64,000 bases of DNA from an uncultured Aquimarina sp. (GCF_947492405.1 NZ_CANLMP010000006.1:186001-250000); one strand, 5' to 3'. Shown: positions 8,804 through 17,643, counted from the first letter of the stretch. The notes: generated by a model not told the origin, from the letters alone. Made by a program: numbers and translations.

Positions 8804-9667
8804 TTAATACTCGTTAAATAATTTTGCTGGTAAATCTATAAGTTCTTGTCTCGTAATTTTTTCACCTTCAGTCGGAGGGTTTATTTCAAAACCATCTCCA
8901 GAGAGTATACGAATTTTATGAAAATTAACTGTTTTTTTATCTTCTTTTAGCTGCAGAATGAGCCCAGGAAGCCCGTAATATCCTTTAGGACCATGAGCTG
9001 ATTTAATCTCTCTGGTGTACCAGGCTTCTACTTTTTTGTCTGAGTTGTTTAGTGTCGCTTTATAACAAACATATTGATCGATCTTTTTTGTTTCTTTTGT
9101 TAATGTCCATTGTGGTTGTTCTAGTACTTCTTCAATTAAAAACTTTCTACCTTTAAGATCAAACTCATAAACTTCTAGCGAACTTATTTTCTTTTTCTCA
9201 GATTGATCTATATAAACTACTTCGGAGTTATTGTAATTGATGCGTTCTCTTTTAAACTCACGCCCTTTTCTATTGGTTCTTATCTCCGATACTGTATCAT
9301 TACCAACTTCTTCCTGCGGGTAATACAAGGACTTTAGCGCTCTAATTTTTAATACCGTGATATAATCATATTCTGGAATATTTAAAGACTTACGTTCTAT
9401 CTTTTTAGAATGTATCATCATTTTATTTACCTCTTCCTGAATTTTATTTCTGTAATAATCTAGAGAATCCTTATCCTTATCGGCATATATTGCTGCTTTA
9501 ATTTTCGCCATTTCTAACATATAAACCTCAAATTCTAAAGAATCAAAATGTCCATTCTTGGTAGTTACTTGATCTGGTATTCTTTTCTCCTTATAAAATA
9601 CGGTAATCTGCTGTGCATTAAGTGTAACAGAGAATAAAATAACAGTAGGTAATAACAGTTTTTTCAT
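8804..9667 (-). CDS. GLPGLI-family secreted protein
   Basis: A 287-residue secreted protein with signal MKKLLLPTVILFSVTLNAQ and the family motif in GPKGYYGLPGLILQL, ending in the shared NPPTEGEKITRQEL phrase. It is the upstream paralogue of the gene ending at 7984, with an insertion of charged helical sequence (about 55-95) not present in the shorter copy. The start at 9667 is preferred to an extended frame to 9718, which would run through a long palindrome. Function unknown. Confidence 0.88.
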   Translation of the reverse strand: MKKLLLPTVILFSVTLNAQQITVFYKEKRIPDQVTTKNGHFDSLEFEVYMLEMAKIKAAIYADKDKDSLDYYRNKIQEEVNKMMIHSKKIERKSLNIPEYDYITVLKIRALKSLYYPQEEVGNDTVSEIRTNRKGREFKRERINYNNSEVVYIDQSEKKKISSLEVYEFDLKGRKFLIEEVLEQPQWTLTKETKKIDQYVCYKATLNNSDKKVEAWYTREIKSAHGPKGYYGLPGLILQLKEDKKTVNFHKIRILSGDGFEINPPTEGEKITRQELIDLPAKLFNEY

Positions 9668-9690
9668 TTTTCGATTGATTATAAAATGTA

Positions 9691-9733
9691 AAACTAAGAA
9701 ATTAGTTGAATGATTCAACTAATTTCTTAGTTT
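9691..9733. repeat. Perfect 21-bp inverted repeat
   Basis: Bases 9691-9711 are the exact reverse complement of 9713-9733, with one base between. The arm begins AAACTAAGAAATTAG. It lies 24 bases upstream of the GLPGLI start at 9667, in the divergent region before the TonB receptor. In RNA it would be a strong hairpin next to the start codon; in DNA it could be an operator. It has no following T tract on the plus side and no upstream gene to terminate. Confidence 0.8.
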
Positions 9734-9782
9734 ATTTTAACAACTTCCTATTTTAGTCAACATAACAATCCATCCTAATAAT

Positions 9783-9807
9783 TCTACAGTTCGGTAGTAT
9801 TCAATTT
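9783..9807 (+). promoter_or_regulatory. Candidate regulator box, copy 1
   Basis: CTACAGTTCGGTAGTATT plus CAATT agrees at 20 of 23 positions with a sequence at 12543. ACAGTTCGG fits a LytTR half-site pattern ([TA][AC][CA]GTTN[AG][TG]). It lies 60-85 bases before the TonB receptor start. The LytTR regulator at 16737 is the obvious candidate to bind it; this is inference. Confidence 0.5.
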
Positions 9808-9866
9808 TCAGACCTAATTCTTTAACGCAAATTTGAATCATCGATCTAACACCATAAAACGAACAG

Positions 9867-12020
9867 ATGAAATCATTACTAACTACAATTTTATTACTCT
9901 CTGCAGCATTTTTGAATGCACAAAACACTATTTCTGGTATTGTTACAGAACCATCAGGAGTTCCAATTCCGGGAGCCAATATTTATCTGGATGGAACCTA
10001 TGACGGTGCATCATCTTCGGATGATGGAACCTTTTCTTTTACCACTACCGAAACTGGTGAACAAACATTAGTCGTTTCTTTTCTTTCTTTTGAAACCTTC
10101 TCACTGAGTATGGTTGTGACTGAAATGAAAGACTTAAAAATCAAGTTAAAAGAAGATGTAAATTCACTAGGCAGTGTTATCCTTAATGCAGGGACTTTCT
10201 CTGCCGGTGACAATAGTAAAGCATCCGTATTAACTCCGCTAGATATTGTTACAACTGCAGGAGCCGCTGGAGATTATATAGGAGCTTTCCAAACACTTCC
10301 AGGTACGTCAACGGTAGCAGAAGACGGTCGATTATTTGTAAGAGGTGGTGATGCCAATGAAGCCAATGTGTATATTGATGGACTGCGAGTTTTTCAACCT
10401 TTTGCAGCAACAGCAAACAATATCCCAACTCGAGGTCGCTTCTCCCCTTTCTTATTCAAAGGAACTAATTTTTCCACAGGTGGATATTCTGCAGAATATG
10501 GTGATGCCTTATCCAGTGTCTTACTTCTTAACACTATCGATGAACCCGAACAAGAAAAAACAGATCTATCTTTTATCAGTGTGGGGCTTGGTGTAGGAAA
10601 CACTCAGAAATGGAAGAAAAATTCTCTAAGTATCAATGCATTCTACCTAAACCTAAAACCTTATCAGGAAATTATATCCCAACGTGTAGATTGGATAAAA
10701 CCTTTTGAATCTTTATCAGGGGAGGCTGTATATAGACATCAATTCGATAATGGATTGTTTAAACTATATGGAGGATTAAATTATACAGATTTCGAATTAA
10801 CCCAGGAAGACATCAATGTACCAGAAGGCATCAATTTTGGACTTAAAAATAGAAACTTGTATATCAATGCATCGTATAAAGGTGCATTAGGAAATGATTG
10901 GACTCTGGCAACTGGAGCAAGTTTTGCAAACGACCATAATGATATAAAAATTGAAGAAACAAATGTCGGTAATGACGATAATGCAGCTCATTTAAAAATA
11001 AAACTAAGAAAGAGATTCAGTAATCGTTTCAAACTAAGCTTTGGTGCAGAACAATTTCTTGGAAACTTTAAAGAAGGGGTTAGTGATATTTCTTTCGGAA
11101 ATTTCCAAAGCAGTTTTAAAAATAATAGCACGGCCGCTTTTTCTGAAGCAAATATATTTTTCAATAAAAAACTGGCTATGCAAGTAGGAATACGGGCAAC
11201 TCATAATGCTTTACTAGACTTTACTAAAGTATCTCCAAGAGCATCTTTAGCCTATAAAATTGCAGAGAAATCACAGCTTTCCTTAGCATATGGAGATTTT
11301 TATCAGACACCTCAGCAAGATATTCTTAAATATAATAGCTCGCTAGATCCAGAAAAATCATCCCATTATATTCTTAATTATCTCTATCAAAACAATGGTA
11401 GAACACTAAGAGCAGAAGCCTATTATAAAAGTTATGATCGTTTAGCGAAATTTGATACCGAAATGCCAGAATTCGGCAGTAATTATAATAGTACAGGAGA
11501 TGGATACGCTGCTGGGTTAGATCTTTATTGGAGAGATAACAAGTCTATAAAAAACTTTGAGTATTGGACTAGTTATTCATATCTGGACACCAAGAGGGAT
11601 TATAGAAATTATCCAGAGCGAGCTACTCCTAATTTTGCGACAAAACATAATCTATCCGTTGTAGGGAAATATTGGGCTCAAGATTGGAAGTCATTAATCA
11701 GTGCTACCTATAACTTTGCATCAGGCCGTCCATACACTGATCCAAATACAAATAACTTTTTAGGTGAGAAAACAAGGACTTTTAATTCTTTAAATATGAG
11801 CTGGGCATATTTAATCAGTCAACAAAAGATTTTATTTGTATCTGTATCTAATGTCCTTGGTTTCGACAATGTATTTAATTATCAATATGCCAATACTCCC
11901 AATGTAAATGGAAATTTTGCAAGACGTGCTATCAGACCAACTGCCGATCGTTTTTTTATCGTAGGATTCTTCTGGACAATCAGTGACAATAAAACAGATA
12001 ATCAATTAGATAACTTATAA
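9867..12020 (+). CDS. TonB-dependent receptor with carboxypeptidase-D-like domain
   Basis: Outer-membrane receptor of 717 residues. Signal peptide MKSLLTTILLLSAAFLNAQ, then a CarboxypepD_reg-like domain (about 20-100, ISGIVTEPSGVPIPGANIY), plug (about 120-230, with RLFVRGGDANEANVYIDGL) and a beta-barrel to the C-terminus. It opens a plus-strand cluster with DUF2141, TPR, LytS kinase, 2TM proteins and a LytTR regulator, so its uptake or signalling role is probably tied to that two-component system. Two GLPGLI genes diverge from it. The substrate is unknown. Confidence 0.92.
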   Translation: MKSLLTTILLLSAAFLNAQNTISGIVTEPSGVPIPGANIYLDGTYDGASSSDDGTFSFTTTETGEQTLVVSFLSFETFSLSMVVTEMKDLKIKLKEDVNSLGSVILNAGTFSAGDNSKASVLTPLDIVTTAGAAGDYIGAFQTLPGTSTVAEDGRLFVRGGDANEANVYIDGLRVFQPFAATANNIPTRGRFSPFLFKGTNFSTGGYSAEYGDALSSVLLLNTIDEPEQEKTDLSFISVGLGVGNTQKWKKNSLSINAFYLNLKPYQEIISQRVDWIKPFESLSGEAVYRHQFDNGLFKLYGGLNYTDFELTQEDINVPEGINFGLKNRNLYINASYKGALGNDWTLATGASFANDHNDIKIEETNVGNDDNAAHLKIKLRKRFSNRFKLSFGAEQFLGNFKEGVSDISFGNFQSSFKNNSTAAFSEANIFFNKKLAMQVGIRATHNALLDFTKVSPRASLAYKIAEKSQLSLAYGDFYQTPQQDILKYNSSLDPEKSSHYILNYLYQNNGRTLRAEAYYKSYDRLAKFDTEMPEFGSNYNSTGDGYAAGLDLYWRDNKSIKNFEYWTSYSYLDTKRDYRNYPERATPNFATKHNLSVVGKYWAQDWKSLISATYNFASGRPYTDPNTNNFLGEKTRTFNSLNMSWAYLISQQKILFVSVSNVLGFDNVFNYQYANTPNVNGNFARRAIRPTADRFFIVGFFWTISDNKTDNQLDNL

Positions 12021-12096
12021 TTTTTCAGATAAAGGCACGAACACAAACCCTATTATTTCTTAATAACAAATTCAGTTTAACTTTAAAATAAAAACC

Positions 12097-12522
12097 ATGA
12101 AAACTATATCTATTACAGTAATTTTCACGCTTCTATTACCAATAGCAATATTTGCTCAAAATACTACAAACAGTATTGAAATTAACATAACCAATGTAAA
12201 ATCAGATAATGGAACTATTATGATCGGTTTGTATAAAGGTGAAGATAATTTTTATAGAAAAACGTACAAATCGGTTACCGTAAAGGCTAAAAAAGGTTCA
12301 CTAACAGTTACATTAGATGACATACCTAATGGAATGTATGCAATTTCGTTATATCACGATGAAAACGATAATAAAAAACTAGATACAAACTTCTTTAAAA
12401 TCCCAAAAGAACCTTATGGAACTAGTAATAATGCTAAAGGAAGCTTTGGTCCTCCTAAATGGATAGATGCTAAATTTTCAGTTTCAGAAGAAGAAGCAGT
12501 AATTCAGACCATTAAACTGTAA
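12097..12522 (+). CDS. DUF2141 family secreted protein
   Basis: A 141-residue secreted protein with signal MKTISITVIFTLLLPIAIFAQ. Family signatures are the early strand NGTIMIGLYKGEDNFY, the central GMYAISLYHDENDNKKLD and the late FGPPKWIDAKF. It follows the TonB receptor by 76 bases. Function of DUF2141 is not established; it is a small beta-rich exported domain. A close paralogue lies at 30618, there without a TonB gene. Confidence 0.88.
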   Translation: MKTISITVIFTLLLPIAIFAQNTTNSIEINITNVKSDNGTIMIGLYKGEDNFYRKTYKSVTVKAKKGSLTVTLDDIPNGMYAISLYHDENDNKKLDTNFFKIPKEPYGTSNNAKGSFGPPKWIDAKFSVSEEEAVIQTIKL

Positions 12523-12542
12523 TACAATTCATCCTTAATAAA

Positions 12543-12566
12543 CTACAATTCGGTACTATTTAATTC
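12543..12566 (+). promoter_or_regulatory. Candidate regulator box, copy 2
   Basis: CTACAATTCGGTACTATTTA followed by ATT repeats the box at 9783 with three differences in 23. It sits about 90 bases before the TPR gene that heads the kinase and regulator part of the cluster. Two copies before two parts of one cluster suggest shared control, perhaps by its own LytTR regulator. Confidence 0.5.
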
Positions 12567-12657
12567 CAAAACACATAGTATTACAGGATATTTACATTGT
12601 AAAACAAAAACAATTGTCGCGCTGATAATAATTAAACAAAACCTTAAAACACTACAA

Positions 12658-13278
12658 ATGAAAACAATAATTATCATACTGAGTCTTTTTACAATTACTT
12701 CTGTAAATTCTCAAGCAGCTTATGAAAAAGGAATGGGGAAAGCTTTTGAATTATGGGGGAATCAAAAGAATGACGAAGCTGCCAATTTATTTGAGCGTAT
12801 TGGTAAGGCAGAAAAAGACAACTGGCTACCGTATTATTATGCTGCACAAATACATATCGTAACTACTTTTGGTATTAAAGATGCTGAGGAAATAGAATCT
12901 CGTTTGACCAAAGCACAGAATTACCTGAATGAAGCTAAAACTTTTTCTAAAGACAACGCAGAAATCCTGATTATGGAAGCCATGCTAAATACAGCTTATG
13001 TAGTATATGATGGTGCAAAATATGGAATGACACATTCTGGTAAAGTGGAAGAATTGTATCAAAAAGCAAAGATTATTGAACCTGAAAACCCAAGAGCAAT
13101 ACTATATCATGCAGAATGGCAAATGGGGGCGGCAAAATTCTGGGGTAAAGACCCAAAAGTCTTTTGTCCTGAGATAGAAAAAGCTATCTTGTACTTTGAA
13201 AAAGAACCATCTAACGTGCCGTTTTACCCAGATTGGGGGAAAAACCAAATAACAAGGATACAAGAAAATTGTAAATAA
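12658..13278 (+). CDS. Secreted TPR-like protein
   Basis: A 206-residue protein with signal peptide MKTIIIILSLFTITSVNSQ and helical repeats (NDEAANLFERIGKAEKDNW, then KVEELYQKAKIIEPENPRA) of TPR type. It ends six bases before the histidine kinase start and is surely co-transcribed with it. A periplasmic TPR protein next to a membrane kinase could be a sensor partner, but nothing in the sequence proves it. Confidence 0.8.
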   Translation: MKTIIIILSLFTITSVNSQAAYEKGMGKAFELWGNQKNDEAANLFERIGKAEKDNWLPYYYAAQIHIVTTFGIKDAEEIESRLTKAQNYLNEAKTFSKDNAEILIMEAMLNTAYVVYDGAKYGMTHSGKVEELYQKAKIIEPENPRAILYHAEWQMGAAKFWGKDPKVFCPEIEKAILYFEKEPSNVPFYPDWGKNQITRIQENCK

Positions 13279-13284
13279 AACTAA

Positions 13285-14643
13285 ATGAACATTTTTAAAG
13301 AAATAGGAAAAGGTATTTTAATCGGAACCGCAATATTTATCACATTCCTTATCATCTATTATTTTAAAGGAATTGAGATAAATTTTAACCGAGAATTACT
13401 AAACGAATACTTAGAGAATGTTGTGTTTTCTATAGTCATATATATAGCTAATGTATACCTGTTCATATCTCGAAGAAAAAAATGTCAAGAAAAGTTATAT
13501 ACAGTAAAAAATTTAACCGTAACCATTATCCTGGCTACTATGGTATCAGTGGTTGCAATATTTATCGCTAGATTATTTTTCAATTTGTTTGTTTATGAAA
13601 AAGGATTTTTTGAATTTATTAGTAATGAGAGACCCCAGTATTACCTGATTTCTCTATCAATTGCTACCGTAGTAACCTTTCTGTTTTATGGGATTTTCTA
13701 TTGGAAACACAGACAGGAATCTAAAGTCACAGAACAAAAAATAATCGCAGGAACAGCGTCAGCAAAATTTGCAGCTTTAAAAAATCAATTAGATCCGCAC
13801 TTTTTGTTTAATAGTCTAAATGTATTGACATCCTTAATTGACGAAAATCCTAGAATGGCACAGAAGTTTACCACTTCTTTATCTAAAGTTTACAGATATG
13901 TTTTAGAACAAAAGGATAAAGAATTAGTGACCATCGATGAAGAGTTAAAATTCGCAAAGACCTATATGACCTTATTAAAATTAAGGTTTGAGGACAGTAT
14001 TATTTTTGAGATGCCTGAGCACTCTTCTAATCCTGAAGCAAAAGTAGTACCACTGTCTTTACAGATTTTATTAGAAAATACCATAAAACATAATGTAGTA
14101 ATGCCTAACAGGCCTTTGCACATTAAAATTTATGAAGACGAGGGTTTTCTGATTGTAGAAAACAACCTACAACCTAAAGAAGTAATTAAACAAAGTAGCG
14201 GTGTAGGCTTAGGAAATGTAAAACAGCGATATGAACTGCTTACTAAAAGAGAGTTCTCTGTATTCAAAACAGAAACAGCTTTTATTGCAAAGCTTCCAAT
14301 ATTAACTAAAAGAATAACATCAATCGATATGACAACAGCACAGAACATAGAAATCGTAAAAGATCTAAAATATAAAAGAGCAAAAGATAGAGTAAAGAAA
14401 ATGAAAGAATTTTATGGTAGTTTAACTGCTTACTGTATTGTGATTCCGTTTTTAATATTCATCAATTACAGAACTACGGGTTTTGGCCTACCTTGGTTTA
14501 TTTTTCCGATGGCAGGATGGGGATTAGGCCTACTCTTCCATTATTCAGAAGCGTTTGACCATCATCCGATATTTGGCAAAGATTGGGAGAAGAAAAAAAT
14601 CAGAAAGTATATGGACGAATCTAATAGAAGAAATTATGAATGA
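13285..14643 (+). CDS. LytS-type histidine kinase with C-terminal 2TM domain
   Basis: Membrane sensor kinase of 452 residues. Four hydrophobic segments lie in the first 145 residues. The His-kinase domain of the YehU/LytS class carries the phospho-acceptor His172 in LDPHFLFNSLN, and the ATPase part follows (QILLENTIKHN, GVGLGNVKQR). After about residue 358 a complete 2TM domain is fused on, ending WEKKKIRKYMDE. 2TM domains are usually small and separate; five more follow directly. The last eight bases overlap the next gene. Partner regulator is probably the LytTR protein at 16737. Confidence 0.88.
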   Translation: MNIFKEIGKGILIGTAIFITFLIIYYFKGIEINFNRELLNEYLENVVFSIVIYIANVYLFISRRKKCQEKLYTVKNLTVTIILATMVSVVAIFIARLFFNLFVYEKGFFEFISNERPQYYLISLSIATVVTFLFYGIFYWKHRQESKVTEQKIIAGTASAKFAALKNQLDPHFLFNSLNVLTSLIDENPRMAQKFTTSLSKVYRYVLEQKDKELVTIDEELKFAKTYMTLLKLRFEDSIIFEMPEHSSNPEAKVVPLSLQILLENTIKHNVVMPNRPLHIKIYEDEGFLIVENNLQPKEVIKQSSGVGLGNVKQRYELLTKREFSVFKTETAFIAKLPILTKRITSIDMTTAQNIEIVKDLKYKRAKDRVKKMKEFYGSLTAYCIVIPFLIFINYRTTGFGLPWFIFPMAGWGLGLLFHYSEAFDHHPIFGKDWEKKKIRKYMDESNRRNYE

Positions 14644-14980
14644 TTTTGATAAAAGAAAAGCCTATAAAAAAGCTAAAAAAAGAGTAAAAGAAGAAAGATC
14701 CTTTTACGGACACGCTACAGTATATGTCGTTATGAATATCATCATCTTTCTTTTTAAGATAGAACTAGGAGATTATATAAATGATGAAGGATACAACAAC
14801 TATCTACCTTGGAATTTAATAAGTACTCCGCTATTATGGGGACTAGGTTTACTTGGACACGGATTGTGGACATTTAGAGAAAAAAACGGGTTGGAGAAAC
14901 TGCTTAATCAATCTATTTTCAGTAAAAAATGGGAGGATAAAAAGATAAAGGAGTTTATGGAAGAGAAGAATGATATCTAA
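14636..14980 (+). CDS. 2TM domain protein, copy 1
   Basis: A 114-residue protein made of a single 2TM domain: charged helix (YKKAKKRVKEERSFYGH), first membrane helix, a short W-containing loop, second membrane helix (LLWGLGLLGHGLWTF) and a basic tail (KKWEDKKIKEFMEE). The start at 14636 overlaps the kinase stop by eight bases, typical of coupled translation. It is related to the C-terminal domain of the kinase and to the four genes after it. The function of the family is unknown. Confidence 0.85.
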   Translation: MNDFDKRKAYKKAKKRVKEERSFYGHATVYVVMNIIIFLFKIELGDYINDEGYNNYLPWNLISTPLLWGLGLLGHGLWTFREKNGLEKLLNQSIFSKKWEDKKIKEFMEEKNDI

Positions 14981-14990
14981 AAAATAGAAA

Positions 14991-15311
14991 ATGGAAAATT
15001 CTGAACTACAAAAAACATACAAAAGAGCTAAAAAAAGAGTAACCGAAGAGAAAGCCTTTTATACCCACGTAGCAGTATATGTAATTATCAACATAATCAT
15101 CATCGCAGTTATTTTATATCTAAAAGATTATTTCTATGATGGTTACTTGCTTCCAAATTTAATAATCCCTCCATTAGCGTGGGGTATTTTTCTACTAGGT
15201 CATGGTTTATGGACATTTAGAAAAGAAAAGAAATTCGGAAAGTTTAATCCTTTCAAAAAATGGGAAGAACAAAAGATCCGAGAATTAATGAGTGAGAACG
15301 ACGAATTATAA
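14991..15311 (+). CDS. 2TM domain protein, copy 2
   Basis: A 106-residue 2TM protein, ten bases after copy 1. It opens YKRAKKRVTEEKAFYTHVAV, has two membrane helices, the GLWTF turn and the tail KKWEEQKIRELMSE. Copies 1 and 2 share the GHGLWTFR segment, which the other copies lack, so they are probably the most recent duplicates. Confidence 0.85.
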   Translation: MENSELQKTYKRAKKRVTEEKAFYTHVAVYVIINIIIIAVILYLKDYFYDGYLLPNLIIPPLAWGIFLLGHGLWTFRKEKKFGKFNPFKKWEEQKIRELMSENDEL

Positions 15312-15321
15312 AAAAGAAAAA

Positions 15322-15630
15322 ATGGAAAACAAAGAACGAAAATATAGATTAGCCAAAAAACGAGTACAAGAAGAAAAAGGGTTTTATAGTCACCTCACGG
15401 TATATGTTATTGTAAACATTTTCCTGTTGTTTGTCAACTCTGATTTTATAGATGAAGGATTTAACAACTGGTTAAACTGGAATTTATATATCACTCCGTT
15501 TTTCTGGGGAATTGGATTATTCTTTCATTGGGTAAAGGTTTTTAACCCTAACATCATTTTTAGTAAACAATGGGAAAAACGAAAAATCAAAGAACTAATG
15601 GATAAGGATGATACATTAGACATCCTATAA
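15322..15630 (+). CDS. 2TM domain protein, copy 3
   Basis: A 102-residue 2TM protein beginning MENKERKYRLAKKRVQEEK. The start at 15322 matches the leader of the paralogues and follows copy 2 by ten bases; a longer frame from 15292 would overlap copy 2. The second membrane helix reads FFWGIGLFFHWVKVF, and the tail is KQWEKRKIKELMDKDD. It is close to copy 4 (both have NWxxWxLYITPxFWGIGL and end in DDTLD). Confidence 0.85.
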   Translation: MENKERKYRLAKKRVQEEKGFYSHLTVYVIVNIFLLFVNSDFIDEGFNNWLNWNLYITPFFWGIGLFFHWVKVFNPNIIFSKQWEKRKIKELMDKDDTLDIL

Positions 15631-15794
15631 GTATCAATTTTATTAAAAGTGTAAGTTCGAGCTAAGAAAATTTATGTCAGTCAGAGTGTTTGTCTCAGAC
15701 GGATATATCGAAGACAAGTAAACTTTCAATAAAAAGTCTAATGAGGTTAAATGGAATCATCAATCAAAGAATAACAATTAAAAAACTGATCCTC

Positions 15795-16109
15795 ATGCAA
15801 GATTATGAAGAAGAAAAAAGATACAAATTAGCGAAAAAAAGAGTGGATGATGAACGAGGGTTTTATACACATTTAACCTTTTATATTGTCATTAATATAA
15901 TTGTGCTCTTTATTAATACTAATTTCGAAAGTCAGGGATTTAAAAACTGGTCACAGTGGCACTTATACATTACTCCAATATTTTGGGGAATAGGATTATT
16001 ATTCCATGGGTTAAAGGTTTTTAAACGAAATTTTATTTTCGGTAAAAACTGGGAAGAAGAAAAAATTAAGAAATTAATGGACGAGGATGATACACTAGAC
16101 AGATTATAA
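15795..16109 (+). CDS. 2TM domain protein, copy 4
   Basis: A 104-residue 2TM protein. I start it at ATG 15795 (MQDYEEEKRYKLAKKRV), which aligns with the other copies; upstream in-frame sequence from 15690 looks like intergenic DNA. It has the shared FFxGIGLLFHGLKVF-type second helix and the tail KNWEEEKIKKLMDEDD. It is the nearest relative of copy 3. The gap before it (15631-15794) seems to hold a degraded repeat and no gene. Confidence 0.82.
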   Translation: MQDYEEEKRYKLAKKRVDDERGFYTHLTFYIVINIIVLFINTNFESQGFKNWSQWHLYITPIFWGIGLLFHGLKVFKRNFIFGKNWEEEKIKKLMDEDDTLDRL

Positions 16110-16133
16110 ATATGATAACATAATTGAAATCAA

Positions 16134-16265
16134 AAATCGTCAATTCGAATGATTTTTTTGGAACAAAGTGAATAAAAAATAGTGTCGAGAATAGATTTTT
16201 AATACGAAAATCACTGTTCTCGATACACTTCGCCTAAAGTCGAAGTACTCGAACTGACGTGATTT
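16134..16265. repeat. Nested palindromic intergenic repeat
   Basis: Outer arms AATCGTCAATTCGAAT (from 16135) and ACTCGAACTGACGTGATT (from 16247) pair imperfectly. An inner pair TCGAGAATAGATTTT / AAAATCACTGTTCTCGA and a small hairpin ACTTCG-CCTAAAG-TCGAAGT lie inside. The TTCTCGATAC and TCGAACTGAC words are typical of palindromic elements dispersed between flavobacterial genes (from memory). It separates 2TM copies 4 and 5. Confidence 0.6.
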
Positions 16266-16324
16266 CCTTATATCAATCTTACTTTAGAACATAAATAAAA
16301 ACTACTAACATAAAACTAACCATC

Positions 16325-16630
16325 ATGAAAGATTTCGAAGAACAAAAAAGATATGAACGAGCAAAAGAACGTGTAGACGAATTAAAGAAATTTTATAATA
16401 ACCTTTTTTCATACATCATTGTCATAGGGTTTCTTGCCGGAATAAATTATTACACAAACGAGTGGCGATATGCCTGGTTTTTATGGGCCGCTTTTGGCTG
16501 GGGAATTGGTTTAGCCTTTCATGCAGTAAAAGCCTATCGAATTAATCCTATGTTTGATAAAGATTGGGAAGAACGAAGAATTAGAAAATATATGGATGAA
16601 GAAGACAATGAAAAACAGCTTTGGGAGTAA
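16325..16630 (+). CDS. 2TM domain protein, copy 5
   Basis: A 101-residue 2TM protein beginning MKDFEEQKRYERAKERVDEL. Its helices (IIVIGFLAGINYYTNEW, AAFGWGIGLAFHAVKAY) and tail (KDWEERRIRKYMDEEDN) are closer to the C-terminal domain of the kinase (GWGLGLLFH, KIRKYMDE) than to copies 1-4, which suggests that the fused domain came from this type. It lies just before the LytTR regulator. Confidence 0.85.
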   Translation: MKDFEEQKRYERAKERVDELKKFYNNLFSYIIVIGFLAGINYYTNEWRYAWFLWAAFGWGIGLAFHAVKAYRINPMFDKDWEERRIRKYMDEEDNEKQLWE

Positions 16631-16692
16631 TCTGGATCATTAGATCAATTGAGTTGTTGGACTGTTGGATTTTTTCGAACTTTGATCCTATC

Positions 16693-16700
16693 TAACTTTG
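16693..16700 (+). promoter_or_regulatory. Possible -7 promoter box
   Basis: TAACTTTG fits TAnnTTTG and lies 37 bases before the LytTR regulator start, so the regulator may also be transcribed on its own. No -33 TTG at the right distance was found. Confidence 0.35.
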
Positions 16701-16736
16701 CAATTCTGTAATTTTAAAACTTTGTAACTTAAAAAC

Positions 16737-17492
16737 ATGAACATAATAATAATTGAAGACGAAAAGCCAGCTGCCAGAAGACTAAGTCGTATGCTCGATG
16801 ACCTCGACATTAAGGTTCATACTATGCTACATTCTGTTAGTGAATCTATCGAATGGTTTAGTAACAATGAGCATCCGGATCTTATATTTCTAGATATTCA
16901 ATTAAGTGATGGTCTGTCATTCGAAATATTTGATACCGTTACGATCAAAAGTTCCATTATTTTTACGACTGCTTATGACGAATACGCATTAAAAGCTTTT
17001 AAACTAAATAGCATTGACTACCTACTGAAACCTATTGACGATGAGGAATTAGAAGCTGCTGTAAAAAAATACAAAAACCAACTCTCTTCGCCCCAATCCT
17101 TAAAAGTTGATTTTGAAGATATCAAGAAGTTGCTAGTCAATCCTATGGATCGAGTATATAAAAAACGTTTTACGGCTCGAGTGGGGCAACATCTTAAAAT
17201 ATTCTCTGTAGAAGATATTGAATGTTTTTATTCTGAAAACAAAGGCACCTATCTTCATACCAATGAAAATAGAAACTATCTTATTGATACTACTCTAGAG
17301 TCTCTTGAAGATGAATTAAACCCACAACAATTCTACCGGGTCAATCGCAAATTCTATATTAATATTAATGCAATTAAAGATATCATTTCGTACACCAATT
17401 CTAGACTACAGATAAAATTGCATCATTTTAATGAACAAGAGATCATTGTTGCCAGAGAACGTGTAAAAGATTTTAAGGAATGGTTAGAGTAA
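16737..17492 (+). CDS. LytTR-type response regulator
   Basis: A 251-residue response regulator. The receiver domain has the acidic pair in IIIIEDEKPAARR, the phospho-acceptor Asp53 (LIFLDIQLSDG), and the Lys in DYLLKPIDDEE. The C-terminal LytTR DNA-binding domain covers about 140-250 (YSENKGTYLHT, FYRVNRKFYININAI). It is the natural partner of the LytS kinase at 13285, with the 2TM genes in between. Candidate targets are the boxes at 9783 and 12543. Confidence 0.92.
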   Translation: MNIIIIEDEKPAARRLSRMLDDLDIKVHTMLHSVSESIEWFSNNEHPDLIFLDIQLSDGLSFEIFDTVTIKSSIIFTTAYDEYALKAFKLNSIDYLLKPIDDEELEAAVKKYKNQLSSPQSLKVDFEDIKKLLVNPMDRVYKKRFTARVGQHLKIFSVEDIECFYSENKGTYLHTNENRNYLIDTTLESLEDELNPQQFYRVNRKFYININAIKDIISYTNSRLQIKLHHFNEQEIIVARERVKDFKEWLE

Positions 17493-17643
17493 AACAGAAT
17501 ATTTTGTTTCATGATAGATTCAGCATGTTCTCTTTAGATTATCCTAGGGATTTTTAGCTTAAGGATGGTCGCATAAATACAATATTTTTCTTTTCTATTC
17601 TGGTGATATTGATTGGATATTCTAAAAAAATAAAAGTATTACT

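Noticed and set aside
9998..10603. Alternative frames on both strands within the TonB receptor
   Set aside because: They overlap a well supported receptor gene and have no protein family features.
15631..15794. Longer N-terminus for 2TM copy 4 from 15690
   Set aside because: The extra 35 residues do not align with any paralogue and look like intergenic repeat remains.
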